Positions 22,753-35,496 of a stretch of DNA of 64,000 nt are shown here, in pieces. The stretch lies in assembly GCA_027574665.1 (NCBI GenBank), contig CM050656.1, forward strand, positions 14,087,501 to 14,151,500, given 5' to 3'. Below the pieces are notes generated by a model. That model ran no database searches, had not been told where the DNA came from, and saw only the letters and a list, made by a program, of their open reading frames with translations. The stretch is from Rhynochetos jubatus. Lineage: Eukaryota; Chordata; Aves; Eurypygiformes; Rhynochetidae. Position numbers and translations under genes: made by a program. Within the stretch, counting starts at the first letter, position 1. Every line of letters begins with the position of its first letter.

Positions 22753-25674
22753 GTATGTATGTCTCTGTTATACTCTGATCAGTCACTTTCATTATGTTGA
22801 GTGAAGCAAAATAAACATACACAATGCATGAAAGCATAGTATGTGTTGATTTTTAGGCAATGTATTTGTATTGCTTGGAGTTTGACTCATTAGCTTTTTT
22901 AATGTAGAATGTATGGCATATGTTTAATGCTGAAGTAGTTTTAATTTCTTATTTTAATGTGGTTTTATGTTTTTGTGGTTTTAAGAATCCCAAATCCTTG
23001 ACAGGCAAAACGTTACTCAATTGAAAAGTTTGTATGACCATAATTAGCTTTCTGGGATCTCATACTGCTGTCTTCCCTTGCACTTTTTGAGGTGTAGTTG
23101 AAGAAATGTATTCTTTTTAAAATTTTTGCTAGGGGCAGTCTGCTTGATCTAGGCAGAACAGCCCTTCTGAGCAGAAGTCCAGGTGTCCAGTCCATAGTTG
23201 TCCTTGGCTTCTTGCCTGGAGAGGAAAGAATTTGGCTGATGTCATGAAATACCAGAACAATTTTTTAGCTTTAATTGTAAACAGTGATAACATGCCAGGA
23301 GAATGAGGCCTCAGAAATGTCATATTTATCCTAAAATGGTTATCTGGAGAAGATTACTTTTTTAAAAATTTTTGACCAACGTGACTTTCAGTTTTAGGAT
23401 TGAGCAATAGAGGAAGTCATTAGCATCCCTTCCCTTAAATGTATGGTGTCAGAAATTCCACATGAAGTAATTATTTCTGTTGTGACAAGTAGGTCCGTTC
23501 ACTCAGGGCCATGTTTTTTGCTGACATAAAGGAGGACACGTAAACAATATTACTTAGGGGAAAATTGTTGGTTCTTAGGAATGCATAATAAAATTTCATT
23601 CTGTTATGTGTAGCACTTCATCCAATTGCTAACTTGCATAAATTCACGTGAAGACCTTCAGCTCCTACACAGGATGAAGTTTTTTTTGGTCTTTTGTTCT
23701 ACTGCATGTGTTCAAAGCTTTAATGCTGTTATGAAACATTCTAGGAAAAAAGTGTTTATGTAGATACAAGAGACTTTTGCTGCCCCTTGGGTCTTTTTGC
23801 CTGCTTGCAACTTCTTCCATTTCACCCTCTGCCTTCTTCCTGTGTATCATTATAAACCTGTTTACTCTGTGGTTTCATTTGTGATTTAGATTCCTGTGCA
23901 GCAGCTCTTTCTAATTTCTGCTACTTTCCCAAAATACCATTTTAGTCACTTTCAGCATAGAGCTTGAAGTAAAGCATATAAAGTAATGCAGCCTTTAGCA
24001 TCCCAATATTGCATACTTGAAGATGGAGGTTCAAGACATAGATTTCTATTTATTTGGGGCATAATATTAAACCAAAGTAAGAATTTTTAGAATAGTGAAT
24101 CTGGAAATACCTGCTTGTGCCTTTGTTGCTCTCTAAGCTCTTTAGTTGCATCTGAGAGCATAACTAGTGAGGGAAAGGCAGGGGGTGGGGTGGAAGGAAG
24201 GAAGGAGGAAACCTCAGTGTTTTTATAGCCAGGCACTTGTACCTTCAGTCGCGACTTTTAGCTAGCTATTCCAGGAGGTGTCCTTCTACTACACAAATTC
24301 AATCTGGTGCTGCTCTTGTTTGACATTACCTCCTTCCGTCACAGTAATGTTACTACATGTTGCTAAGTACTTTTAATACAGTCTGGTATTGAGATGGGGA
24401 AAGCATCCTCATTCTAATGTCTTACTGGTTCATGCTGATAACCGTATTATGTACAGAAGGTCTAAAACACTGAGGAAGAAAAAAAAACACCCCAAAACCT
24501 TTCAAGTTTAGGCAATACATGCTTCATTAATGTAAGCTTTTGCATTTTTTATGGCTAAGGAAATAGGATAGTAGCTGTAGTGCTGACCTGCTGTAAGATT
24601 GGAAAAAAAAAAAAAAGAAACCAAACCCCCAAAACCCCCCACCAAACTGTGTAAGTTTAGAAATAAGTCTTTTCAGGAGACTTTCAGTTTTTCATCTTAA
24701 AAGTTTGAGAAAGTATGCTGAAATGGTCAGTGCCAGAGAGCACCATTACAAGGAAATACCTAGAGATCACCTACTAGAAAAGAGGCATTTAAGAAAAGTG
24801 ATATCAGCTGGGTTTGGAAGGATAGATCAATAAGTACAAGGTACTGTCCTGTGAGAATTGTAAGGGAAATCTTATCAGGAAATGAGGTGTAGATCCATCC
24901 TTGTGGAAGATAGAAGAGAAAGAACAAAGAGAGAATGTTCTGATTTTTTTTTTTTTGCACAGGGATGGTGACTGTATATACAAGATTTTCGTACCCAAAT
25001 AGGTCTTAGGAACTTCCAAACTGTTTTTATCTGTAGTGGCTGGATTGAAAAGAGGTCCCAGGTTTCTTGCCTATTTCATGTCATAGGAACACAAGTTGGG
25101 ATGAGTTTGGGATTGTATGTTAACTATTTACAATAATATTAAGGAAGCATATGGCTGCTTGGCTATTGGTATATTACCTTTTACTCAAACCGAATTGGAG
25201 GAAAACAGGTAAAGCTGATTGACACTGGGTTAAAGCTGAGGTATGGAGACTATGGAGAATGTGGCATATGACACCACATAATTTTCCCCAGAAGTGATCT
25301 TGAAGAGGGATATAATTCCCAACAGGCTTTGCAGAACAAGAAAAGATCAAGTCAAGTAGACTTGTCTTCTGATTTCAGATGCTAATTCTTTGAATAACTG
25401 GCTTGAATCTCATGAAATAAAATTGACAGTGTCAGATTACTGGTTCTTCTGAAGCAGAAGTCCTTCTAGAGCTTCAGAAACTCTGTTGCTGTTCAAACTA
25501 TTGAATTACTAGTTGGCACTGCATAGTCTGCTGGTGAGGCCTCATTGAAAAGGAGACCTTTCACTCTACTCCAAAGACTTTGTCAACCCGTCAGTTCCAA
25601 TACCGTTACACTCTATAGGAAAGCTTATATTAATATTCCATTTTTTTTTAACTTTGCTTATTTGTCTTACTTAG
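22753..25674 (+). other. DNAJB4: DNAJB4 intron 1
   Basis: The intron is GT-AG, with donor G|GTATGT and acceptor TTACTTAG. It is AT-rich, with an A/C-rich simple tract at 24602-24645 and no identifiable repeat family or exon. Confidence 0.95.
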
Positions 25675-26249
25675 GTCTGAAAGGAGGAGCTGGAGGACCT
25701 GATGGACAGGGTGGTACCTTCCGATACTCCTTCCATGGCGACCCACATGCTACGTTTGCAGCTTTCTTTGGTGGCACAAATCCTTTTGAGGTCTTCTTTG
25801 GAAGGAGAATGCCTGGCGGCAGAGACACTGAAGACATGGAGGTGGATGGTGATCCATTTGGATCCTTCGCTAGTTTTAGTATGAATGGATTTCCAAGAGA
25901 AAGGAATACAGTTGGCAGCCAATTACGTCGTAAACAAGATCCCCCTGTAATCCATGAACTCAAAGTGTCATTGGAAGAGATCTATCATGGCTGCACAAAA
26001 AGGATGAGGATTTCACGTAAAAGGCTTAACCCAGATGGTAGAAGTGTCCGAACAGAGGACAAAATTCTTACTATTGAGATAAAAAGAGGATGGAAAGAAG
26101 GCACCAAAATCACTTTTCCAAAAGAAGGTGATGAAACACCCAACACAATTCCAGCTGATATTGTTTTTATTATTAAAGATAAACCTCACTCTCACTTCAA
26201 GAGAGATGGATCAAATATTATCTATCCTGTGAAGATCAGCTTAAGGGAG
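25675..26249 (+). CDS. DNAJB4: DNAJB4 coding exon 2: G/F region and C-terminal domain I
   Basis: This exon encodes residues 71-262. It opens with the Gly/Phe-rich linker (GLKGGAGGPDGQGGTFRY, then FHGDPHATFAAFFGG), which controls Hsp70 coupling in class B J proteins. The substrate-binding CTD I starts around DPPVIHELKVSLEEIYHG and continues through the CTD I/II hinge (GDETPN, then DIVFIIKDKPHSHFKRDG) to KISLRE. There is no Cys-rich zinc domain, as expected for type II. Splicing is phase 1 in (TTACTTAG|GTCTG) and phase 0 out (GAG|GTAAGT). The reading frame happens to stay open into intron 1 upstream and intron 2 downstream, but that sequence does not match the family and is not coding. Confidence 0.98.
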
Positions 26250-27776
26250 GTAAGTTGCTCCTTTGGTAGAACTCCAGATGTTTAAACCTGTTACAGTATG
26301 ATAGAATGGCTACGCTGCACAAACTGTATGGCAGCAGTGAAGTGTTTTATATGGGTTTTTTTAATAGTGTTTCACTCTTGTAAAGTCAAAGTGTGGCTTA
26401 CTTAGTGGAAGAGTTAGCTGTTTTGATACAAATGGAGTAATATTTCAAGCTGTTCACTACAGAGGTGGAAGGGTAAGAGTAAAGGTTGATATGTCTTAAA
26501 TCTTCAGACATAAATACAATAAACAAACACATCCAATATAGTATGCAGCTTACTGCTGCGATATGATTGCTACTTCTGTAGGACAAAGTAGAGGTGTCTT
26601 AATATTTTAAACTGGCAACAAATTCTGTCTGCTTTTTTATGTCATAAGTTATCTGTGGGATTTTGAAGTACATAGAGATAGATTTCATGAGGATAAATTA
26701 TTGTGAACAGGTGTTACAGGAGCTATATATAACAACAAAAATGGTATAGCTTTTTAAAATTCCCTTCCAAGTCGAAACATATTGCCTTTCAAATGGAAAA
26801 AGCAGAAAACGGAGCGCAGTTCTTAAGGGCCTGAAGTCTGGGCATGGTCATCATTTAAAAGATAATGTAGTTGAGTGTGTTGTTTTTTCTTCTTAATTAG
26901 CATTAGGTAGAGAAATAAACTCTTGCCTGCATTAGAAGCTCTTTGTGTACGTTATGAGCTCCCTTCTTAAAGGTTTGTTAACTAAAAATATATCTGAAGT
27001 GAGGCAAAGCACCTAAAATAGGATGAGAGAGGGAGAAAAGAATATTTAATGTTGATGTAGGTAGCAGAGTCCCTTCATAGATAAAAGCCTATTAAGTTCA
27101 TTGCATTGTTATTTAAATTGGGCATGGTCAGGATAGAGTATGTGTGCTGAATCAGGTGAAGCTGGAAAAATCAAAATGTCATTATTGGAGATCCTAGTAA
27201 TGAAAAGAAACCATTGGGTAAAGCATGAGAGTCTGCGATGTTTTTAATTTTGGTGCACCAAAATAGTTGTTTGCTTTTCTTTGAGAATTACAAATGTTCA
27301 CCTAAGGTGACTATGAAATTTGATAGGCCTCTGCTTATAGACACTTAAATGTTGTTCTGCAGTTTGATACAATATAGGTTGGTGGTGTGTTAGACTAAAC
27401 CCCTGTGCAATGTAAACAAACAAAAAATTGGAACAGGTCTCTTTCCAATGGAAACTGGGAAGCTAAACATCTCTAGAGATGTAGGAGTGAAGAGTTCACT
27501 ATATGCTCAACTGCCTTGTTATTGGATAAAGTTCTTGAAGGATATATAAAATCAATTACCCTCTTGTGGGCATTGTACAAGATGCGAAAATTCTGTGGTA
27601 TTCAATAGCAAATTGAAGCCTTTAAGAGAGGAACACTTTGAATTTTTGGCATCTCGGTAGTGTACAGTAGAAATACTGTTCAGAATGCTATTTTTTCCTC
27701 AATAATCCAAATTCAGTTGTAGGTAAAAATAAAGTTCTGACCGATTTCTTTTTCTCATGATACAATTTTTCTTTAG
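26250..27776 (+). other. DNAJB4: DNAJB4 intron 2
   Basis: The intron is GT-AG, with donor GAG|GTAAGT and acceptor TTTTCTTTAG. It is AT-rich with no repeat family or exon recognised. Confidence 0.95.
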
Positions 27777-28010
<234 letters not shown>

Positions 28011-28859
28011 AACAAAAGACTGTGTATGTCAACTGTTTGAATAGGACACTGGAAATGCAGAAGACTGGCAAGTCTGTGCTTTAAAAGTGCAATCTGTAAC
28101 AACTAGTGGAATATTTGGTTTTTTTTGTTTTATGGGATGGGTGGGTGGGAAATACTGTAATGCTGCATGAGGAGAAAAGAGTTTAGTACAAGTCATACAG
28201 GTGACTTCTGCAGTAAAATTTATAGGGAAAACCACTCATTTTATTTTACATCCAACTAATCAGAAAAGTTTATTCATTATTTTGCCTAATGTAAAATGTA
28301 GTCAGTTTTTACAAAGTCAGTGCATATTTCTGATACAGTACTTGAGCCTCCAAGTACTTTATTTCTTATATCCCTACCATATCTATAGCATTACCCATTT
28401 ATACAGAAGTTGAAGATGGTAGTAATACACAGATGTATAAATACTTTAAAGAGCAAAACATGAAAGATACCATTTTGGTATGTCGCCTTCCACTGCACAA
28501 AGCATAGGCTGGGAAAATCAGCTTGGGCTCCTGAACTGCTTCTCAGAGGAGTGAAAGCATTTTCTTTATTGCCCCAGAACTGAGGACTGCATTAGGAGTC
28601 TGTCAAAGGGCACATGGCTTGAGGAGCAAGACAACTATTCCGTTTGCTATGTGATAGTTCCTCAGCCTTTAGACAGAACAGTAAGAAAGATTTTACAAGT
28701 ACATAAACAGCAAGTGGTGGACCTGCTGTCAAATGGGCAGGGAAACTGGTGACAAATGGCATGGAGAAGGCTCTGAAGCCTGCCTTTGCATCAGTGTCTA
28801 CCAGTAAAACAAGCCTTCAGGAGTTCAAGGCCCCTGAAATTAGAGGGGAAGTCTAGAAC

Positions 28860-30330
28860 CTCAGTGGTGGAGGACCAGATGAAGGTGCACTTAAAGTGTA
28901 AGTCTGTGAGCCTGACAGGTTGCATCCCAATTGCTGAGTGTGCTGGCTAATGCCATTGCAGGGCCACTCTTGATTATCTTTTAATGGTTGTGGAGATTGG
29001 GAGATTGTTCCTGTAGACTGAAAGAGAGCAAGAATCACTCCTATCTTTAAGAAAAACAAGAAGGAAGATTTGGGTAGCTACAAGACAGTCAGCTTCACCT
29101 CAGTTCTTGGGAAGACGATGGAGAAAACCCTCCTGCAAAGCCTTTCCAAACACATGAAGGACAAGAAAAGTGATCAGGAGTAGTCAGCATGGGTTTACAA
29201 AGGAGAAATCATGCTTGACCAGTCTCATTGCCTTTTACAGTGAGGTGAGTAGCTTTGTGGATGACAGGAGAACAGGTAGTGTTGCTTACCTTGACTTTAA
29301 TAGACAGACTGACAAAGTACAAGTTAGATAAGTGGACAGTGAAGTAGATTAAAAACTGGCCAAATGAGTCAGCACAGGGGGGTTATAATTGGTGGCATAA
29401 AGTCCAGTTGGAGGCAAGTCAGTAGTGTTGTATCCTAGGACTCAATACAGGGGCCAATACTAGTCAACATCTTTATTAATGACCTGGATTATGGGTGGGA
29501 GTGCATCCTCAGCGAGTTTGCAAATCATATAAAACAGGGAAGAGTGGCTGGTAACACCAGGTGAGGTACCACCTTTCAAAGGGACCTCAGTGGGCTGGAG
29601 AACGGGACAGAGGAGTCTCACTAAGTTCAACAAGGGGGAATGCAGTGTCTTACTCCCTGAGGAACAACCCAAGGCACTAGTACACCCTGGGAGCTGACGG
29701 ACTGGAAACGAGCTTTGCTGAGTAAGACCTTGGGGTCCTGGTGGACAACAAGCGGACAATGAGCGAGCAGTGAACCCTTGTGGCAACAAAGGCCAAAGCT
29801 TTGCGTGCAGGCTGAGGGAGATGATCCTTCCTCTCTCAGCACTGATGAGGATGCATCTGGGGTACTGTGTCTGCTTCTGGGCTCCACAGTACAAGAAAGA
29901 TACAAACTTATTGGAGTGGGTCTAGCACAGGACAATGTATGAGAGGCTGAGAAAGCTGGGGCTCTTCAGCCCAGGCAAGAAAAGGCTTGGGAGGGGATCT
30001 TAGCACTGTGTATGAATACCTGATAGCAGGGAATAAAGAGGGGGGAGCCTAGCTCTTCTCAGTAGCTCTCAGTTACGGGGCTAAAAGGCAGTGGATGCAA
30101 CCTAAAACACAAGGGATTCTGTCTGAACACCAGGAGGCATCTTTTTACTGTGATGGTGGTCAGACACTGAAGCAGGTTGCCCGGAGAGGTTGAGGACTCC
30201 GCCATCACTGGAGATACTGAAAACTTGACTGGATATGATCCTGGACAGCCTGCTTTAGCTGACCGTGCTTGGGCAGGGAGGTTGGACTACACGATCCCAA
30301 GAGTTGCCTTCCAACCTAAGTGATTCTGTG
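28860..30330 (+). mobile_element. CR1 LINE with decayed reverse-transcriptase remnant
   Basis: This sense-oriented CR1 of at least 1.4 kb includes the 3' part of ORF2. Around 29085-29260 the frames read the characteristic RT block with SLTSVLGKTMEK and SQHGFTKEKSCLT-like strings. It is broken by frameshifts and stops and cannot encode a working protein. It ends at the CR1 3' terminus (CTTCCAACCTAAGTGATTCT). The 5' limit is uncertain; 28500-28860 may be a more diverged part of the same copy. Confidence 0.88.
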
Positions 30331-31820
30331 AACTTGGATTTCACACTTGTCAGTAGACAGTTCTATAAGCCATGCCCTGCACATGAGGCTTAGCCCAAAG
30401 ATGGGTGGTACTGAGGTGACAGCTCGAATCCCTAGGGAGTAGGTCTGTGCTTGAGTGGAAAGATGCACAAAGAACACTAAAAGCATTTGACTAGTGCAGG
30501 TATTGAAAGATCATGCTGATCCCAAGTGTTCATTATTTTCAAAGGCTGAGCTTTACTCCCACAAAGAAGAAGGAAACGGCCAGGTTCTAGCTAAAGGAAG
30601 GTTTGCTCAGGACACAGAGTGGGATAGGGGTTGCCCATAAGCATTTCATAGGCTTGAATTGAATCTGTTTTGAATACAAATAAGAGTTTCTTGTCTTTAG
30701 AGTTAAAGGTGCACAGGAAAATGAAGAGCCCTCTGTAATAGTCTAGTTTTATAATATAGTATTAGGGCTGGTTCCCTTGATTGCAGCATGATTTTGGTGA
30801 AAGAAATGCCTTGCAGGCATGCTTTATTACTCGAGTGTAAAACCATAATATAGTGCTTTAACAACATTTCAAAAGCTTTTTTTTCTTCATAAGAAAATGT
30901 GTAAGATTTGCTGTCAGCCTTTTGCCTGTGGAAATTTAGTAGTTACCTGCTCTGTTAGGTAGCTTAAGAAATAGCAGTGTTATCTTCATATATGTGATTT
31001 CCTGTGGGAAAGTAAATCATATGGAAGTTGGGATTTAATTTACAATAACTTTTTAATAAGCACAAGAAGAATCCCATTTCTTTTACTCAAAGGAATAGAA
31101 CTTCTGGGAGATACTGTTCGAGTCAGTTTTTCAACTGCAGATCTCTTCATACAGTGTCAGTTGTAGTCCTAAATCTGCAAGGAACTAAGCAATTGCTGGA
31201 GCAGTATCACAAAGGGAAAAAATATACTGCTTAGTGCTTACGCATATTGTTAACACTATATACTGTTTGTTCAAAAAATCCCATTTCAGTATGTTCTGTA
31301 TTGCATTTTTGTGGCTTTTAAGTAAAAGTGTAAAGTTGGGTTTTAACTTTATCTTTTTGTTACGATGGCAGATGCTATAAGCTACATGACTTTAAAAGCG
31401 TATCATCCTAAAATACCTGTTTGTCAGTTTAAAAGCTAATGGAATCGAGTGTTTTGTAACCCAGGGTCTTGTAACTATAGTCCAACTTGTAAAAAAAAAA
31501 AAGTTACAGCAACTAGGACTATTTTTTTGTAACCATCTTCAGGTAAGAGGAGTAGTGTTAAGTTGAGGAATTGCAGTATTTTGTGTATTTAGAGGTATAT
31601 ATATGTATAGAAAACAAAACTTTTTCAACTGTTTTCATGCTCAAAATACAGAACTATAGGACTGGTATGAAATGCTTGTATTTCTTTTCTTATGGAGAGG
31701 TAACAAAGTATATGTTTCAGAAAATAGCATGTGGTATTCCTTCAAAATATGAGAGGGAGCATTAATATTTTTCTAATCAAAACTGCTAAGAGCTATGTTT
31801 TAAAACCCACTTGATTATTT

Positions 31821-31826
31821 AATAAA
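31821..31826 (+). terminator. DNAJB4: Candidate poly(A) signal for DNAJB4
   Basis: This AATAAA is the first canonical signal after the stop codon outside the CR1 (the CR1 itself carries one at 30032-30037). A second lies at 31894-31899. Confidence 0.4.
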
Positions 31827-32405
31827 GGCTACTTGGGAGAAGGAGGCATGTACTCAGTCACCTACGATATCTCAAACTACTGAAATACATGGAAATAAAA
31901 TGGACTTTCATGCGGTTGGGATGAGAAGGTTATTTTGATCTCCTGAAGGTTGCTTAGGTGCCATAGAAAGTAAAAGACATTTGGTTACTTTGGAGGAGTT
32001 CATTCAACAAGTGTGTGAAAACCTGTACTTCCAAAGAACATTTTTTTAATCTCTCCAACATAACCTCAAGCTGTTGGAAGAGTAGGGCAAGCTACATTAC
32101 AATGGGTTCCTTTGCCATTCTGATTGCTCCAGAGCAGGCTTTCTGATGTCATGAGGTTATCAGTATTTCACTCTTCCAAAAGCCTTTTTCGTCTTATCTG
32201 TGCTGAAAACCTGTTGAAACCTATTTCTGGTGCGTTGAAGAGATGTTTTGTGGTTTGGGTTTGGTCTTGAGTTTGACCTGTTCACTTAGTTATGGAAATA
32301 ACAGACTAATGGGTTGAGTCTCTGATGTTCTTGCCACCTTCATCTTGCAACTTCGTGTGTACGCTGTTCCATTTGCCTTTCAGAGGCTGAAAGCTTTCTC
32401 TTCAT

Positions 32406-32541
32406 TTCATAGAATCACAGGCTGGTTTGGGTTGGAAGGGACCTTAAAGATCATCTGGTTCCAACCCCCCTGCCATGGGCAGGGACACCCTTCACTAGAG
32501 CAGGCTGCTCAAAGCCTCATCCAGCCTGGCCTTGAAGACAT
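32406..32541 (-). mobile_element. CR1 LINE 3' end, short
   Basis: The plus strand reads the inverted CR1 terminus: ATAGAATCACAGGCTGGTTT, then the 'gggttggaagggacctt' block, 'cccctgccatgggcaggga' and 'cctcatccagcctggcctt'. It is truncated after about 135 bp. Confidence 0.93.
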
Positions 32542-35358
32542 TTGTATGTCTTCTAGTATTCACCCTTGTTTTCAGTGTGACCTTCAGACCAAACCTCACA
32601 AACACTGTTGAAGATGAGCAATATGTATTAGGATTAGTCAGAGGAGATTATCAGTGTTCTAATTCTCAGATGTGGTATAGTATTTTTAGTAAATGCTCAA
32701 AACAGTCTCCATGTCTGATTCTCAGAAGTCTAAGCATAGGGAGCACCTGTCCACCAGATTGATGCATAGTGCAGTAAATGAGTCAAGCTCTCAGGCTGGC
32801 TGTACCTTCAGTGCTAAGGAGCCAAAGCATGGGTGAAGGTCTGTAGCTGGCTTGGTTTTAAAAACCCTGGTTGAGCTTGTGCACATGTACCTACCAGTGT
32901 GCCATGAAATTCTCGATCTTGCATAGTTTTGCTTAGAGAGTGGAGGAGACTATTGTCTCGATTGGATAATCTGCTATTAGTTGTGGATTATTTTTTTTTT
33001 TTGGAGGGCCCATTGCAAAGTAAGTCAGCAGCATGGAAAGTATTTGGCCAAGAATCAGCTCTACTTCTTGGTAAGTCACTAGCCCTAAGTTTGCACAAAG
33101 TAAACTTCACATATTAATGAGTCATACTTTATGTTAACGTTGGTTTTTTTTTTAACGTACTGGGTGCAACCAGCTGGTATTTAGTTTCTGTTGAGACATG
33201 AAAACAGTAGTGGTTTCCAGACCTTATTTTCCTTGACCTTTACTTACGGCTCTAGAACTTTGACATATGTACATTTTTTTTATTCTTAGGCTATAACCCT
33301 TGAGTCTTTCAAAATATTTTAGTCCTAGATGACCCCCCAAAATGTTTAAGCCCTTAGGGTGCTTTTGCCACTCCCCAGTGATTTGTTCTCACTAATGTGA
33401 TGATGCAGTTTTAAAAATGTGCTTCTAGGAACTGGGGTGCTACTGAGCTAAAGGAGGTAAGTCTGTGGCCTTCGTAAGGGCTTTGTTCATGGGCAACTGG
33501 CTGATTTTAAAAAGTGCTAGTCTGGTTAATTATGTTTCTCATCCTGTTGACAGACTGTTATTTCATTGCTGTAGGCACTTGCATACTTGATGAGACCTAT
33601 GTGTCTGGCTGACAGGATTATCCAGTAGCAAGTACCCATAGACAGGTGTTTGAGAGAATGACCTGTGTGACTGAATGGTATCTGTAGTATCAGATGGCAG
33701 GAAGTGTGGAATGCACAATGGAAGGGGAAGACTAAACTCAGATGATTGTGGAGAAGAACAGAAGTATGTTTGTGAAAATCTGCTCAGTCTTGCGTTTGAA
33801 AAACACTCCCTGCCAGACCTAGAGTGCCTTCCCCTGACTTCAACAGTATCAGTCCTGTAGGGATCCATAAGAGCTCCAAGTCACAGTGGTTATGGCAGCG
33901 CTCCTACTGACAGGTTCTCCTGGCCCCTTTTACTAGTTTATGTAGTTGATGAAGCTTCTAAGAAGGTCTGGAGCTCACGATTTGAAGTCAGTAAAATAAC
34001 TAAATGTATTCCATTCCTTTCTAGCATTTGCATCTTATGTGTTAGTCTGACTCACTGGTAACATACTTTGGGGGGAAGAATAGGTTTTACGCCACCAGTG
34101 AAATTTGCTGTGGTTCAGGGTGAAATTCTGTGCAGTGAATTCAGATGGTAGACCTAAAAAATATGGGATTTGGATATGCTACTCTAAATATCATTGAGAC
34201 AATCTTCCAGTCAGTAAATGGTGGTCCTCCTTTGCAGATGACGATACTTCTTGCTATACTGCTTACTGGACAAACCCTATAGAACCAGGATATTCATATA
34301 TACTCTTACTGTTTGGCACGCAAACTGGGCAAATGGCGGTAGTAATCTCATGAAGTACAGAATCTCAGCTCTTCATTTTTCAAATTGCTCAGGAGTGGAC
34401 TATTGGATGGCACGTTTTGTTTCCTTCATGCTCCTCTAATTAATTGTTCTATTGTTTAAAAAGTAAAAGTAGAGGTCTACTGTTGCTCCCTATGGGTCTA
34501 GAAGGTATAACTATCCTGTGCTTGTTTTGTTCCACTGGAATTACCCAAGGGAGGAGCTATACAACAATTCTGTTAGTCATGCCTGATTGCTTTATCAAGG
34601 ACAAACCATCTACGCACTCCTGCTGCCCTACATAAATAAAACAAGAAAATCCCCACCCAGCCATCTTCTAAAATACTATATAGCATTTCCCTGAGTAAGT
34701 ACTTCATGGCATGCTCCAAAAAAAGTGTCTCAATGGCTTGTATTTTAGGTCCAGATAAGGATGATAAACTGGACTAAATGAGAAACAGCCTTTGCCCAAA
34801 AAGCTGTAACTGAACATAGTAAGGGCCTAGAACCACTTCTGAGACCAATCCAAGAAAACCATGATGTTCTTATTTTCCTCATATGCAAACAAACTGATTT
34901 TAAAAGTAGTAGGAAGCAGGATAAAAATCCCAGGGATCCCCTTGTGTTCACTACCAAGTTAGAATTCCAAAACTGAAGTCACTAGGCAAAGTGAGTTTAT
35001 TACTGCTGCATGGACTTTCAGAAGTTGGGTTTACTGGTTGATGTTTTTCATGTGTCACAGCCAAAATATGAATATGTAATGTACTATGCACACACTCCAA
35101 TCAGAAGTTTTGGTAATGGAGTTTGGCCCCTCCTGTCATAGGCAGTCCTATTGGAACTCCTGTCTTAAAACAGAGGAAAAAATAAAATCTTCTTGAAAGG
35201 CCCTGTTTTGCAGTATCCTCTGATGGTTTAAAAATACAGTTTTTGACATCATTTATGAGTAGGAGATTTATTTTTATCAACATCCTTTTTTTTAGCTAGT
35301 TTATATCAATTTAACGCTATCATAGATACTATGAACACCAGCTGTGTTTTTTTCTCAG

Positions 35359-35496
35359 CCTTATTTTCATGAGACTACACAAGATGTGGTCCTGAAATAC
35401 CTTAAAAGAAGCTCTCGCTCTCTCGTTGTACCAGTAATTCTTTTAAGCAGTTGCTTCATTTGGAGCGTGGCTGACCAGAGCTACATTATGCTGCAG
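35359..35496 (+). CDS. Exon-like open segment, unidentified (46 codons)
   Basis: This hypothetical internal exon sits between a strong acceptor (pyrimidine tract ending TTTTTTTCTCAG, to 35358) and a strong donor (CTGCAG|GTAAGA). Of three phases only phase 0 is open throughout. It encodes 46 residues beginning PYFHETTQDVV, with basic residues (KYLKRSSR) before a hydrophobic run (LVVPVILLSSCFIW) that could span a membrane. Length is a multiple of three, phase 0-0. I do not recognise the protein. It lies 3.8 kb upstream of GIPC2 on the same strand and would be phase-compatible with GIPC2 exon 2. Pseudo-exons of this quality do occur by chance in introns and intergenic DNA, so this is a candidate only. 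Confidence 0.3.

Larger units (their letters stand above)
28011..31850 (+). other. DNAJB4: Probable DNAJB4 3'UTR
   Basis: No AATAAA is apparent close behind the stop codon. The first one outside repeat sequence is at 31821-31826, followed by another at 31894-31899. The AT-rich blocks 28011-28500 and 30340-31830 have the look of a long 3'UTR, separated by a CR1 insertion. The extent is inference; an earlier non-canonical poly(A) site is possible. Confidence 0.4.

Noticed and set aside
25545..25674. Upstream extension of the DNAJB4 exon 2 frame
   Set aside because: A clear acceptor at 25673-25674 and the family alignment place the exon start at 25675.
29460..29935. Minus-strand ORFs of 102-144 codons
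   Set aside because: They are antisense to the CR1 remnant.
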